NCBI RefSeq assembly: GCF_036373705.1
Contig: NC_089867.1
Location: forward strand, 16,170,001-16,234,000
DNA length: 64,000 bases
Origin: Amia ocellicauda
Taxonomy: Eukaryota; Chordata; Actinopteri; Amiiformes; Amiidae
Reading direction: 5' to 3'
Part shown: in pieces, positions 25,301 through 36,672 of the stretch
How the letters are laid out: every line of letters begins with the position of its first letter
Numbering within the stretch: position 1 is the stretch's first letter
Notes under the pieces: model-generated
What the model saw: the letters and a program-made list of their open reading frames with translations, nothing else
What the model was told of the DNA's origin: nothing
Databases searched by the model: none
Translations under genes and position numbers: made by a program

Positions 25301-28300
25301 TTTGGGACATTGTCCTGCTGTAGGAGGAAATTGGCTCCAATCAAGCGCCGTCCACAGGGTATGGCATTGCGTTGCAAAATGGAGTGAAAGCCTTCCTTCT
25401 TCAGGATCCCTTTTACCCTGTACAAATCTCCCACTTCACCACCACCAAAGCACCCCCAGACCATCACATTGCCTCCACCATGCTTGACAGATGGCATCAT
25501 AACTCCTCCAGCATCTTTTCATTTGGTCTGCGTCTCACGAATGTTCTTCTTTGTGATCCAAACAACTTAGATTCGTCTGTCCATAACACTTTTTTCCAGT
25601 CTTCCTCTGTCCAGTGTCTGTGTTCTTTTGCCCATCTTAATCTTTTCTTTTTATTGGCCAGTCTGAGATATGGCTTTATCTTTGCAACTCTTCCTAGCAG
25701 GCCAGAATCCCGGAGTTGCCTCTTCACTTGACTTTGAAACTATTTAATGAAGCTGCTAGTTGAGGACCTGTGAGGCGTCTGTTTCTCAAACTAGACACTC
25801 TAATGTATTTGTCCTCTTGCTCAGTTGTGCACCGGGGCCTCCCACTCCTCTTTCTGTTCTGGTTAGAGCCAGTCTGCGCTGTTCTGTGAAGGGAGGAGTA
25901 CACAGCGCTGTATGAGATCTTAAGTTTCTTGGCAATTTCTCGCATGGAATAGCCTTCATTTCTCAGAACAAGAATAGACTGACAAGTTTCAGAAGAAAGT
26001 TATTTGTTTCTGGCCATTTTGAGCCTGTAATCGAACCCACAATTGCTGATGCTCCAGATACTCAACTAGTCTAAAGAAGGCCAGTTTTATTGTTTCTTTA
26101 GTCAGCACTACAGTTTTCATCTGTGCTAACATAATTGCAAAAGGGTTTTCAAATGATCAATTAGCCTTTTAAAATGATAAACTTGGATTAGCAAACACAA
26201 CGTGCCATTGGCACACAGGACTGATGGTTGCTGATAATGGGCCTCTGTACGCCTATGTAGATATTCCATTACAAATCAGCCGTTTCCAACTACAGTAGTC
26301 ATTTACAACATTAACAATGTCTACACTGTATTTCTGATCAATTTGATGTTATTTTAATGGACAACAAAATTGCTTTTCTTATGAAAACAAGGAAATTTCT
26401 AAGTGACACCAAACTAAATGTGTATCTACGAGTATCTTTCCAATCTGGGACTATTTATAGAACACTGTTTTCGTTATTGGTTTAAAATTATCTTAACATT
26501 ATGAAACCGAAAACCTTTCCTTTGTCTTCAGTGTTTCCTTACAAATCCAGTTTGAATCCAAAGCTAGACTGTAGTTTCCCTTTAGTGGCTTGTAACCCTC
26601 CAGTTTGTGCGCAGATACTGTACTGTGGCTCTCGTGATGTGATATCTTGCGTGATTCGCCTTTATTATTTAACACTAGAAGCGCACCTGGTTTTAGTTGC
26701 ATAAACACAAATCAAGTACAAGTCACGATCTCTACCTCTCCTGTCTACAGTCTTTCATGTGCTTGAAAAACACACGCATTGTAAAGCATTACAAGTGTCT
26801 TCTTAAAACTGTAGTCAGATTGAGTGGACACGGAGAGCGTTTATGCTGCAAATAAACATTTCATTTATTTGTTTTTACTGTGCTGTGTGAGTTTGGGAAA
26901 AAAAGCGCTTTATTTCTACAAATCATATTAATGTTTTATGTTCATATTTCCATGTAAATAGCCTACTCCAATTGTGCTAGTTTTATTTGATCGTTTTGGT
27001 TATAGGTAGTTCGAAATGTCAGCGCTTCTAGTGTAAACCGTTTAATCATCTGTCATTATAATGAAGAAAGAAAAAAAAAGTCTGCTTGATTAGAGAAAAT
27101 TTCGATCGTCGATCAATTCATTAGTTGATTAATAGACACGATTAATCGAGGCAGCCCTAATTATGAATGATAATTATTTTTAACAGCATCAGTAGTTGTG
27201 TAATCAAGATTTCTGTGACTGAAAGCACTCCCTTGAACAGCACCGTGAAAAGAGTTAACAATTCTTCCCATGCAGGTGGCCAAGTGGACAGTCTGGGGCA
27301 TGAGGCTGAAAGGACCCAGACTCCCCACTCCAGTGCTGCTGCAGGGAGGGCCTCCCCGCCTCGCGATAACATAAGCACGGAGGTCAGGCAGCAGCCGTGG
27401 CAGCCCTCAGCCTCCTCCTCCACCTCCTATTCGTCCTCCTCCTCTGGGGCGTCGTCCGTGGCGTCTGCCCTGACGGAGGACATGATTGCTGGGCTGCTCT
27501 ACAGACTCAGCCCCGAGCCGCACAGCCCTCTCACTGCGTTGGCGGTGGATTTGGTGGACTCTGTGCTGCAGGAGGTGTCAGAGGACTGGGAGCTGAGCAC
27601 AGCGCTGGAGCAGCAATGCGCGGGCAAGGAGGGCCTCCGCTCTCACCCCGACAGCGTCAGGGCAGCCGTGAGCTCTGCCCCCCAGCAGCTGGTGCAACAC
27701 AGTGGCTCCCCAGCTGCCCTGAGGAGTGCACTGAGCTCCGGGAGTGAAGACCTTAGGTCCGCCATCACCAGCTCCGTCGTGGAGCAGCTGAACCAGGCCT
27801 TCCTGGGCTTGGACCGCTCCCAGAGGGTGACCAGCCCAGTGGCCAGGGAGCTGCAGTCCAGGAGCAGGGTGTCTCCACCAGTGGAGCTGGAGATGCCCAG
27901 CACCAGCCTGCCACTGTGCTCCCCCTCGTTCGAGCCCGCCAAGGCCCAGGAACTGAGCGACACCCAGGAGGATGAGGAGCAGCTGCCTGCCAGCCTGGCT
28001 ATGACGCCCACTGCGGTACGTACAGTGTGAGCAGGTCAGCCCTATTATCCTTTTACTCTGCTTCACAAGAGTGAGTTTGTTTTAGTGAAAGCATGGGCTG
28101 GTTAAGTTAAGTTTGATTGTTTCTTATGTCTACTTTAATATTCCCTTGGAAAACAGCAGGCAAACATAGAACTGATTTCTGTATGTTTTTATTACATCTA
28201 TATATTAGTTTGGCTGCTGATCCTGCAGCAGCCCTATGCTTTAGCCCGTCACTCTGACTGTCACACAGCCACACACTCCAGCATGATGACCTCAGTAGAG

Positions 28301-28792
28301 CTGTCTGTCTATAGCGTTTGTACTGAGACTCTGCCCTGTCTGTACACAGGACCTACCGACACAGCCAGGAGCTGCAGGCCAGGCCAGAGGAGAAGAGCCA
28401 GAGGATCTCCCAGCAGGTACGTAGCGATGAGATGAGTCTCTCAGTGGGAAGCATGCTGTTTCTCTCCATTGGGTTGTTTTGTTTTCATGAGGGCCACTCA
28501 AAAATGTACCTCACAGGTGAAGACATTTTTGTGGCTGTACTTTCCTGCAACACTTGAGCTCTGAACCAAATCCAGAAGCCAGAGTAACAGGACAGTCTTG
28601 GGGGAGGTGGTGAAGGGGGACAGAAACAACAGTGTTTCACTCTGTGTTTCAGGGGCTGCTGAGGCGCCGAGAAAGGACAAACCGTCAAAGAAGGAGCACA
28701 TTCGCCACTTCCTCTGCCGGGTCTCGAGGTCATTCTCACAGCTGCGCAACGTGAGGGTGTCACCCGAGCCTTCCAGGCCGAAGAGCATTTGA
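19330..28792 (+). CDS. FSIP2-like (fibrous sheath-interacting protein 2), short form
   Basis: FSIP2 is a sperm-tail fibrous-sheath protein that associates with AKAP4. Sixteen coding exons join in phase: 19330-19338, 19750-19872, 19986-20147, 20294-20383, 20612-20751, 21019-21070, 21378-21461, 21568-21634, 21847-21928, 22106-22142, 22749-23406, 23721-24346, 24534-24708, 27276-28015, 28350-28416 and 28653-28792 (TGA 28790-28792). They give about 1,083 residues. The N-terminal part matches the family: SPLGVKL, then DPHCRQLDNQYNSLQDPYLKE, VVCSLKEFNEYCNYL and IPEDVPVRDMREWLLEQG. The rest is Ser/Glu-rich with short helical blocks (VVSRAVQTV, DMIAGLLYRLSPEP). Mammalian FSIP2 is nearly seven times longer, so this is a much-shortened relative or a separate paralog. 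Exons 12 and 14 are tandem duplicates. Confidence 0.72.
24838..26421 (-). mobile_element. Tc1-type DNA transposon in an FSIP2-like intron
   Basis: The left end is TA followed by CACTACCGTTCAAAAGTTTGGGGTCACTTAG. The right end is the decayed inverse, ...CTAAGTGACACCAAACT..., losing its last bases before GTGTA. The transposase lies on the minus strand in three overlapping frames (25724-25945, 25497-25727, 25000-25500), so it is frameshifted and inactive. A GRPR-type linker motif, the first catalytic Asp (WTDES), the second (QQDN) and the Glu (NPIE) are all recognisable, as expected for a Tc1 DDE enzyme. The N-terminal helix-turn-helix region is at 25724-25945. Confidence 0.9.
26506..27159. mobile_element. 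hAT-type insertion flanked by 8-bp target duplication ATTATGAA
   Basis: ATTATGAA occurs at 26498-26505 and again at 27160-27167. The paralogous intron of unit A has a single copy at about 23602-23609 with no insert, which is a clean empty site. The right end reads ...TTAATCGAGGCAGCCCTA, whose inverse TAGGGCTGCC is a typical hAT terminus. The left end (ACCGAAAACC) does not match it and is probably degraded. No transposase is encoded. Confidence 0.7.
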
Positions 28793-29672
28793 GAGCACAG
28801 AGGTACGGAAGCGAGGGGCGCAAAGCTAGGAGCTGCAACCACGGAAGTAAAGGGGTGATAACCTTAAAAAAGAGCAGCGCTGCATCTCTGAGAAATCGGC
28901 AGGGCTGCATCTGAGAAAACGTCTACCGGACTTCAAATGTTGTGCCAGAATTGACGTACACAATACCAGGCTCATTATTTTTAGGATTAGGTTGAAGTAG
29001 TGTTAGTGTTGAAGTGGATAAAAGTAGGGCTGTGTTGGTGAACAGTATACCGCATGACCACGGAAACAAGATTCATCAGCAATACTGGCTTTTTAAAATA
29101 TAAAGCTGTGCTAAATAATCTACAAGAAGCTCTTTGAAGACGCTGGTGTATCAAAAAAAGAGATGCAGACTTAAACTACGTGGGGCTTCAGGCCCATTAA
29201 CACGGCTTCAGGATCGCTACAGTATGTTGGTATTTTGGGCACAGAATCTCCACACACACTGTAACTGAAAGCACACATTTGTAACACAAAATGTAACAGT
29301 AATTTACACATTGCTCTTTTAAATATTTCTTTGAATCTAAAAGGTGTATATGAAGTGCTCATTTTGAAGTCGGGATTTTAAGTCAGCACAAAACTAATTG
29401 CAATGGAATGCACATCACTTTTATATCTTTATTTTATTTGGTTGGTATGTATTTGTACTGAATATCTGTCACTGGCAAAGCACTAGATTGCCCTCATGTT
29501 GTATGGCAATTTGTAGTTAGTAGAGTTGTTTTGTGATATTCATTTTATGTTTTTTTATTTATTTGTAGATAGTTGGAGACAAGCAGGGACCCGTCCTGCA
29601 CGCCCCTGCACAATCGACGCTCTCCAGCAAGGACGCCAGCACACTTAGACAGGGCTTAAGAACTTAAATTTA
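28793..29672 (+). other. Possible 3'-UTR splice and last exon of the FSIP2-like gene
   Basis: Ten bases after the stop codon there is a consensus donor (AG|GTACGG at 28802-28803). A matching acceptor, TTTGTAG, ends at about 29568 and is followed by an open stretch to TAA at about 29667. A 3'-UTR exon, or an alternative C-terminus, is therefore possible. No strong polyadenylation signal could be tied to it. Confidence 0.3.
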
Positions 29673-32600
29673 GCTGGCTGCCCACTATGGAAGCATGTAG
29701 GGGATTTTATTCAAAGTCCAATGCAAAATGGAACATGATTACGCCATCCCATAATTGTAGAATTATGTTCCATTGATGCACGCATTGTTTGGGACAAAAT
29801 TAAAATGCAATGTGAAACACCATTGCAAACGCATATTCAAAACAGCTTCAAGATTAACTTTATTCAAATGATAATGCAATTGTGTAAAGTGAAGAACAGC
29901 GCCCCCCTTTGCAGTTTTATTTCCTAGAGGCCAACAGACAGCTGGGAGGGAGCCTAAAAGGATGTGTAAGAAAGCATGGCGACGTCTGCAGGGTCTGCAC
30001 AATTTTAAGTGCATTAACTAATTGTAGAGCTATAGAACATATAAATAAATATACACACCTTTTTTCAATTTAACTAACTCCAATGATTTAGTCAAATAGA
30101 CTACACCAAATTAAGACAGGTGGCTGTTAAATTAAATTACCTGATGAGTGTCTTCACTAAACAGTTTTCAAATAAAAAAAATTAATACTTTGAGAAAAAA
30201 TTGATGAAGAAACATTGCTGTGATGATGATTTCTCCTTTTGCGATTTGTGCTGGCTGTGAAGTATCATTTTACATTTTCTACTGTAAATATCGCTCATCC
30301 ACAATACCTGATGACATTCTCTTAAACATTGGCCAGTTTGTATATACGTATGTCAGTGGCATATTTTGAGATTTTTCTTGTCAGACATCGCAGATTAGAT
30401 TTTTTCACCACGTTTTGTTTAGTAAATATGGATCATAATTACATATTCATATTTAGTTCATATAATTTCCATAAAGCTGGCCTCTTCGCATGATCGTACT
30501 ATTAGCAGGAACTGGATAATATAACTTCCAGTTTGATAGCTGTTGGGGGGGCTCCTGCGCGAAACTATCCCTGATTAGATTGCTTCTGGGAAATTGTCTA
30601 CAGATATAGCAATGCTAGCCTTGAGACTTGAGTCGTGGTCCGTAATTCGGTCAGAAGGTCAGGCAATCAGGCAAACAAACTAATAGGGAATCCAGCAATC
30701 ATAATTTGCGAAAAACTGGCAAGGGTCAAAACACGAGGGGCAATACAAGTAGAAAAGGCTCAGAAATGACACGGGAGAGAAACCAAGACTTCTCCAGGAT
30801 GCCTGGGACTGGGGGGGTATAAATAGGGATGGAAAGGGCAGGGTTAACTGGGGACAGGTGTGGCGAATGATATGATGATAAGGGAATTAACCGATCAAGT
30901 TAAAGGTGGGCAGCAATTCAAAACGTGGGCAACTCTGGCTGTTACACGTGAGCAATTCTGAAAAGTCTATTGTTTTATATTATTGTACATTTTTCAATAT
31001 TACAAATAGAAACAATAAACACTTGTATAATTATTCTAATCTTTATGTATACGTTTGCCTTTCTTTACATTTACCCTGTGTTATACTGTATTTTTGATAT
31101 CTATATCAAATCGTTTTTTCCTTTTGGCTGTTATTGCCTATATTATTGACTTCATATTTTTTTACCATTAAACTGTTGAAAATGTGGTATATGAAATATA
31201 GTTTGTATTGTAAATCTATTTCTGACTTTTATGGCCTGTTTATTACCTCTACCTATTTTAATAGAACTCATGAAATTTCACCTTTCGGCTATATAGCGCC
31301 CCCTTTTGGCGGATTGTAATACTAACATAAGAACCTGTCACAGTTAGGTTTCTAAGGGTTTAAGGTGTTTTGCTATTTGCTGAACTATTTCATGCTTAAG
31401 TTATCATGCACTAATACTTAGTGTTTTATGCAGCTGGTCAATTTTATTTTACACTGGTGATCGAAACGTTTTCACGTAGATTGAAGCGCAATGCTGCTTT
31501 TCTTTCATATATGTTGCGCATGCGCTAGAACAGGTGGCTAAAAGAGGTGCAGTTTGTCTGTTGATAAATTGGAAATGTATGTCTATTTACAAAAGGTATG
31601 TGTGCCATATATTAACGTGCTGATAAGAGAATGAGCCCGTGTGGGGAGCTGTGAGGGTGTGTTGAGGTTCCCCTCCCCAGAATATAGTTCAGTAAAAGGC
31701 ATCAAACATTACAAATTCAAATTTACATTATACAAAGCAATTCAAATTCAAATGAGGGAAAGTATGAGGGAAAGAGAAGATAGGAAGAAAGTCAAAGAGC
31801 ACAACAGAGAGAGAGGAGGTACACAAGTGTGTGATAGAGAGGAGGTACACTGGTGTGTGATGCTGGGGCTTTGATGCTCAGATCAATTTATAAGCTAGTC
31901 CTTTTACAAAATGGGGATATTATACAGAAATACTACACATTTGACATACACAATATTCAAAAATATTTCTGTACCAGAGACTCTTAATGTTTTCATCTAA
32001 AGTGATGGATTTTACACAGTGTATTTATTTTATTATAATTTATATTTTCAACCATTTTGACTTCATTTTTAATAGGTGTCTCTGGTGACCTACCTCGTAA
32101 CGTGTGCATTACGCAATACCAGCATCGAGAGCTAGATGGAGCCATAGCCCTTGCCATTTGCCACAGCATCACTGCTTTTAGCCATGAAACAAATTAAATT
32201 CAGTGAAGCAAATGTTATGTTTTGTGTATTTACTTTCTAAAAACGTCCGTCATAAAATGTTCACGTCTCAGATGTATGAATTTATTTAAAAGAAAAAAAA
32301 ACAGAATATGTTTATGTTTATAAATATACATTTAAATGTATGTATTTTAAATTACAGATTGTCATGAAGTGCAAATTGCCTATTTCGAAATCAGTATGAC
32401 TGACAGCCCGGTTCAGATAACAGGTCCATTATTGTCTTTATCAGACTGATGATTTTCGACAGTGATTATGCCCTGATTCTGATTGTGGCCCTGACAAAAA
32501 CATTTGAGTATTTTGAGCTTTTATCTCAATCGTGCTAATTGATGTAATTGGTCTCTGCCTGTGACTAGTGCCCGATCTTTTGTACGGCCTCACGAGGCAG

Positions 32601-34050
32601 CTGCACTCTTCTCCCGGTTCTCATTTCAAAAGGTGTAAAACCAGTGGCTGCTGAAGGAGCGGCCCTCATTGTCATTGTGCAGTGTGTCATGCAGTGGAAT
32701 CCCTCTCTCTATCTGCATCTGTGTGTGAGTGTGTGATTGTGTGTGTGTGACAGTTTCATTGCAGACTGCACCCTCTGATTGGTTGAAGTGTGGCCTGTAT
32801 CATGTCCATGATCACCAAGTGACAGCAAACTATATTTACTATATTTTCAAACAGGAGTTATTTGGTCAGTAGAGCCTAATATTATCAGAATAGACGTAGG
32901 TTAAAAACAATACAAAATAACCGATTTTATTAAAGCCACAACTAAACTAGTCAGAGATAGAAAAGTAATAGGTCAGAGATACTAATAGTATGTATGCCTA
33001 ATGTACTTTGGGGTTTAGTGACTACAATAATTAAGTTGAATATTGTATAGTTAGTCTGACACAAATACATAAATATGTTATTAAAATCAAAATGTCTCAT
33101 TATGTAATGCCGAATAAGACTGTTACAGTTCTGCTTAGATCAGGATGTCTTTGGTGATCCCAGTAATTCTAGAATTATAAATCGGTTGCTTTTGGGTTAA
33201 ATACAGACAGGTTCTTCTACAGTTAAACCTCTGTTACATTTAGACTGAAGATAGCTCACAGTGGAAAAGTGAATATTTAATTGCAATCTGATAATTAATT
33301 AAAATTACACACAATGAGCATTAACTAATTCTCATTAAAATCGAATGTGAAACAGAATAATACATTAACAGATCACTCATAAACGTATGTACTTATTTTA
33401 TGGTAAGTTCTCAAGTTAAACAAATTACAAATATTGAGGTTCAATACTTATTCAGTTTACTCCTGCCAAGCAGTGGTGCTAAGTGTTGCAGTTCCAAGGC
33501 TTGTAAGATAATTGTTCAGGAAAAACTCCGGAGGTCTTCAGTTTGCTGCGGCGGTAGTGGGAGGGTTCGAAGGCATCAAACAGTTAGATATCCATCGATC
33601 AGAGGAAACTCAGTTTGGAGAATGCGATGCAGCTGAAGTTCTTTGTTCAAAAGTATTCAAGAGTCAAGCAGCTCTGGATTCCTGGGGCCGTTCTTGTAGG
33701 TACAGAGTGCAGCACACACGGGAGGAGGGAAGTTAAGCCGAGGTCTGATTAAGAGCAGGTTAACCAGATTCATCTCTATTTCAGATCCTGTTCCGAGCCT
33801 GCTGGGTCTTAGTGCTCGCGAATATGGGAACCTGATTTGAAAGGGGTGTGCCTTCACCTTTTCCCGACTTGTTCCCCTTTTCTCCAGTGTGATAATGGTC
33901 TTCACACTTTCCTTTCATATGTTAATTCATATGAGAATTGTATGATAGTACAATGATGCTATACATTGCAATAAGTAACACTGCAGCCTTTTGTTATTGG
34001 GGCAAATGTATTATATGCTGCAATCTGCTAATTGTATCGGATCCCTGTCT
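29673..34050. other. Gene-free repeat-bearing intergenic stretch
   Basis: I see no supported exon here. At 30590-30960 there is a segment with repeated AGGCAATCAGGCAAACAAAC-like wording and a GGGACAGGTGTGGCGAATGATA motif; similar phrasing appears in retrotransposon-derived fish repeats. At about 31690-31755 is a scrap of the window's L2-like LINE (CATCAAACATTACAAATTCAAATTTA). The rest is AT-rich unique-looking sequence. Open frames at 33400-33736 have no recognisable domain. Confidence 0.4.
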
Positions 34051-34155
34051 AGTTTAGAACATAAGAAGAATATATCAAAGTTTACAATCGAGAGGAGGCC
34101 ATTCGACCCATCATGCTCGTTTGGTGTCCATTAATAACTGAGTGATCCAAGGATC
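34050..34155. repeat. Interspersed repeat with GAGAGGAGGCCATTCGACCCATC core
   Basis: The core (TTAGAACATAAGAA...TTTACAATCGAGAGGAGGCCATTCGACCCATCATGCTCGTTTGG) is a wording I associate with a SINE-like repeat spread through genomes of several non-teleost and early-branching fishes. That association is from general knowledge. The ends of the copy are not clear. Confidence 0.5.
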
Positions 34156-34570
34156 CTATCCAATGTTATTTTCTAACATTATGCAGGTACTTTGGACAAC
34201 ACTTTAAATGATATGGGTATTTATGAAGTACATTTATTTTTTCTTGCTTGGTTTAGGTAAGACTATAATATTGGCCAACTCTAAAGACTGAGGTATTTAT
34301 GCCTTAATACATAAGAAATAACATCTGCACATCAGGATTCAAACCGAGAACACCTGGATCAGAGTAGCATTCCTAAACCACTATACCAGCTGAGATAATA
34401 GATACAGAGTGAAATCTGTTTTAAGTCGCCTACAGCGGCCACAGCCATCCACCATGATTAACTGTAGTTGACAGAATTGTTGGAGTTAGTCTCAAATGAA
34501 TTTATAAATTAAGAAATTAAAACTTTATAATAAAGTGTGTATATATATATTTCTATAGCCTACCTATATA

Positions 34571-36670
34571 CAGCTCTGGAAAAAAAATTGAGACCACTGC
34601 AAATTTTCCTAAAATCAGCATCTCTACATATATGGCAGCCATTCCATTCCAGTGTCTGTTGAATTCCAACACAGGCACACCTCCAAATCTTATTTAATGA
34701 GGAAAAGTATAAAAACAACTGCTGTGGTCATCACTATCCTCTTGCAATAGGACCAGCTGGATGGCAAAAACAGTGCTAGTAGTACCTCAAAAGTATTGGA
34801 ATAAAAAAATAACTATTGACCATTCCAAGAGTTGAAAAGGAAAGTTTTGAGTGAGGAAAAGAAGGGTTCAATTCTGGCTTTACTGGCAGAGAGATACAGT
34901 GAGCGTCAGGTTGTTTCCATCCTTAAAATCTCAAAGACGGAGGTTCATAAGAACAAGGTCAAGTAGCAGACATTGGGGGCAACAGAGCTACAGACCGACA
35001 GAGGGCGATAACGACTCTCCACTGACCGGGATGACCACCAACTCATTCGAATGTCACTCAACAACCGTAGGATGACATCAAGTGACCTACAAAGAGAATG
35101 GCAAATGGCAGCTGGGGTGAAGTGCAGGGTGAGGATGGTTCGAAACAGGCTCCTAGGGGCAGGGCTGAAGTCGTGCAAAGCTAGAAAAAAGCCCTTCATC
35201 AATGAGAAGCAAAGAAGAGCCAGGCTGAGGTTTGCAAAAGACCGTAAAGATTGGACCGTAAAGGACTGGAGTAAGGTCATCTTCTCTGATGAGTCCAATT
35301 TTCAGCTTTGCCCAACACCTGGTCGTCTAATATTATTATTATTTTTATTTCTTGGCAGACGCCCTTATCCAGGGCGACTTACAACATAAGTGCAATACAA
35401 AGTGCAAGAATACAGTTAAGTACAAGGATCAAACATTACAAATTCAAATTTATATTATACAAAGCAATTCAAAGTAAAACACATTTTACAACTTACAATT
35501 TACACAGGTAAGTACAGTAAGTGAGGTCATACATCCAGGAAAGTAAAAGCTAAGTGCTGTCAAGATGTAAGGTCACAGTCAAGGGCTACGGGAAAAGGAG
35601 CAAGGGGGAAATCAATCAATAATACAAGTATTAGTAACACATCATAAAATGCTGTGAAGTGCTATTTAACAGGGATTAACAGGACTAATATTACAAGTAC
35701 TGTCTGAAAAGGTGTGTCTTGAGTAAGAGCCGGAATGAGGGCAAGGACTCAGTGGTCAGAGACTGCTGTTTTGACTTCAGTGGAAAGGTCATTCCACCAT
35801 TTAGGGGCCAGGGTTGAGAAGGAGCAGCTTTGGAGGAAGGGGAGTGGAGAGGAGGCAGACTTAGTCTTCTGTCACTGGAAGAGCGCAGTGTCTAATGGTT
35901 ACACAGAGACCTGGAGAGGCCTACAAGCCAAAGTGTCTCACACCCACTGTGAAATTTGGTGGAGGATCGGTGATTATCTGGGGGATCTTCAGCAAGGCTG
36001 GAATCGGGCAGATTTGTCTTTGTGAAGGAGGCATGAATCAAGCCATGTACAAGGTTGTCCTGGAAGGAAACTTGCTTCCTTTGTCTCTGGCAATGTTCCC
36101 CAACTCTGAGGATTGTTTTTTTCCAGCAGGTCAAGACCCTGTCATGGCCAGCCCAATCTCCAGACCTGAACCCCATTGAAAACCTCTGGAATGTGATCAA
36201 GAGGAAGATGGATGGTCACCAGCCATCAAACAAAGCCGAGCTGCTTGAATTTTTGTGCCAGGAGTGGCATAAAGTCACCCGACATCAATGTGAAAGACTG
36301 GTGGAGAGCATGCCAAGAAGCATGAAAGCTGTGGTTGAAAATCAGGGTTATTCCACCAGATATTGATTTCTGAACACTTCCTAAGTTAAAACATTAGTAT
36401 TGTGTTGTTTAAAAATGAATATGAACTTATTTTCTTTGCATTATTCGAGGTCTGACAACACTACATCTTTTTTGTTATTTTAACCAGATGTCATTTTCTG
36501 CAAATAAATGCTGTAAATGACAATATTTGTATTTGGAATTTGGGAGAAATGTTGTCAGTAGTTTATAGAATAAAACTAAATTGTTCATTTTACCCAAACA
36601 CATACCTATAAATAGTAAACCCAGAGAAACTGATAATTCTGCAGTGGTCTCTTAATTTGTTCCAGAGCTG
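34571..36670 (+). mobile_element. Tc1-type transposon interrupted by an L2-like fragment
   Basis: Terminal inverted repeats CAGCTCTGGAAAAAAAATTGAGACCACTGCA (left) and TGCAGTGGTCTCTTAATTTGTTCCAGAGCTG (right) are each bordered by TA. Transposase pieces lie on the plus strand. The part from 35051 to 35330 carries the first Asp (FSDES). After the LINE insert it resumes at 35895 (VKFGGGSVIIWG), shifts frame near 36115-36125 and ends NPIENLW...STRY with TGA-region stop at 36364-36366. The QQD-type second Asp region is damaged by the frameshift. The element is dead; without the insert it would be about 1.54 kb. Confidence 0.92.
35332..35889 (-). mobile_element. 5'-truncated L2-like LINE inserted in the Tc1 transposase
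   Basis: The insert is flanked by a 7-bp duplication, GTCTAAT, at 35325-35331 and 35890-35896. Removing the insert and one repeat restores a continuous transposase reading frame across the site. The LINE lies on the minus strand. Its 3' tail (ATTATTATTATTTTTATTT, then CTTGGCAGACGCCCTTATCCAGGGCGACTTACA) is at the left and the truncated coding end at the right. It is of the same family as the copies near 45575, 47760 and 55010. Confidence 0.88.
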
Positions 36671-36672
36671 TA

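Larger units (their letters stand above)
23721..28180 (+). repeat. Tandem duplication of an exon pair within the FSIP2-like gene
   Basis: Unit A (exons 23721-24346 and 24534-24708) and unit B (exon 27276-28015 plus a remnant at about 28154-28172) are nearly identical, including intron sequence. Exon B is 114 bases longer: two in-frame segments of 14 and 24 codons are present in B and absent from A. The second exon of unit B keeps only its acceptor and first codons (CAGGCAAACATAGAACTGA) before diverging. Exon 24534-24708 also ends with the same ADSPG/GTGAGAATGACTGTGA junction as exon 22749-23406, so an older round of duplication is likely. Confidence 0.85.

Noticed and set aside
33400-33905. 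Three overlapping frames of 74-82 codons
   Set aside because: No recognisable motif and no codon or splice support; possibly repeat-derived.
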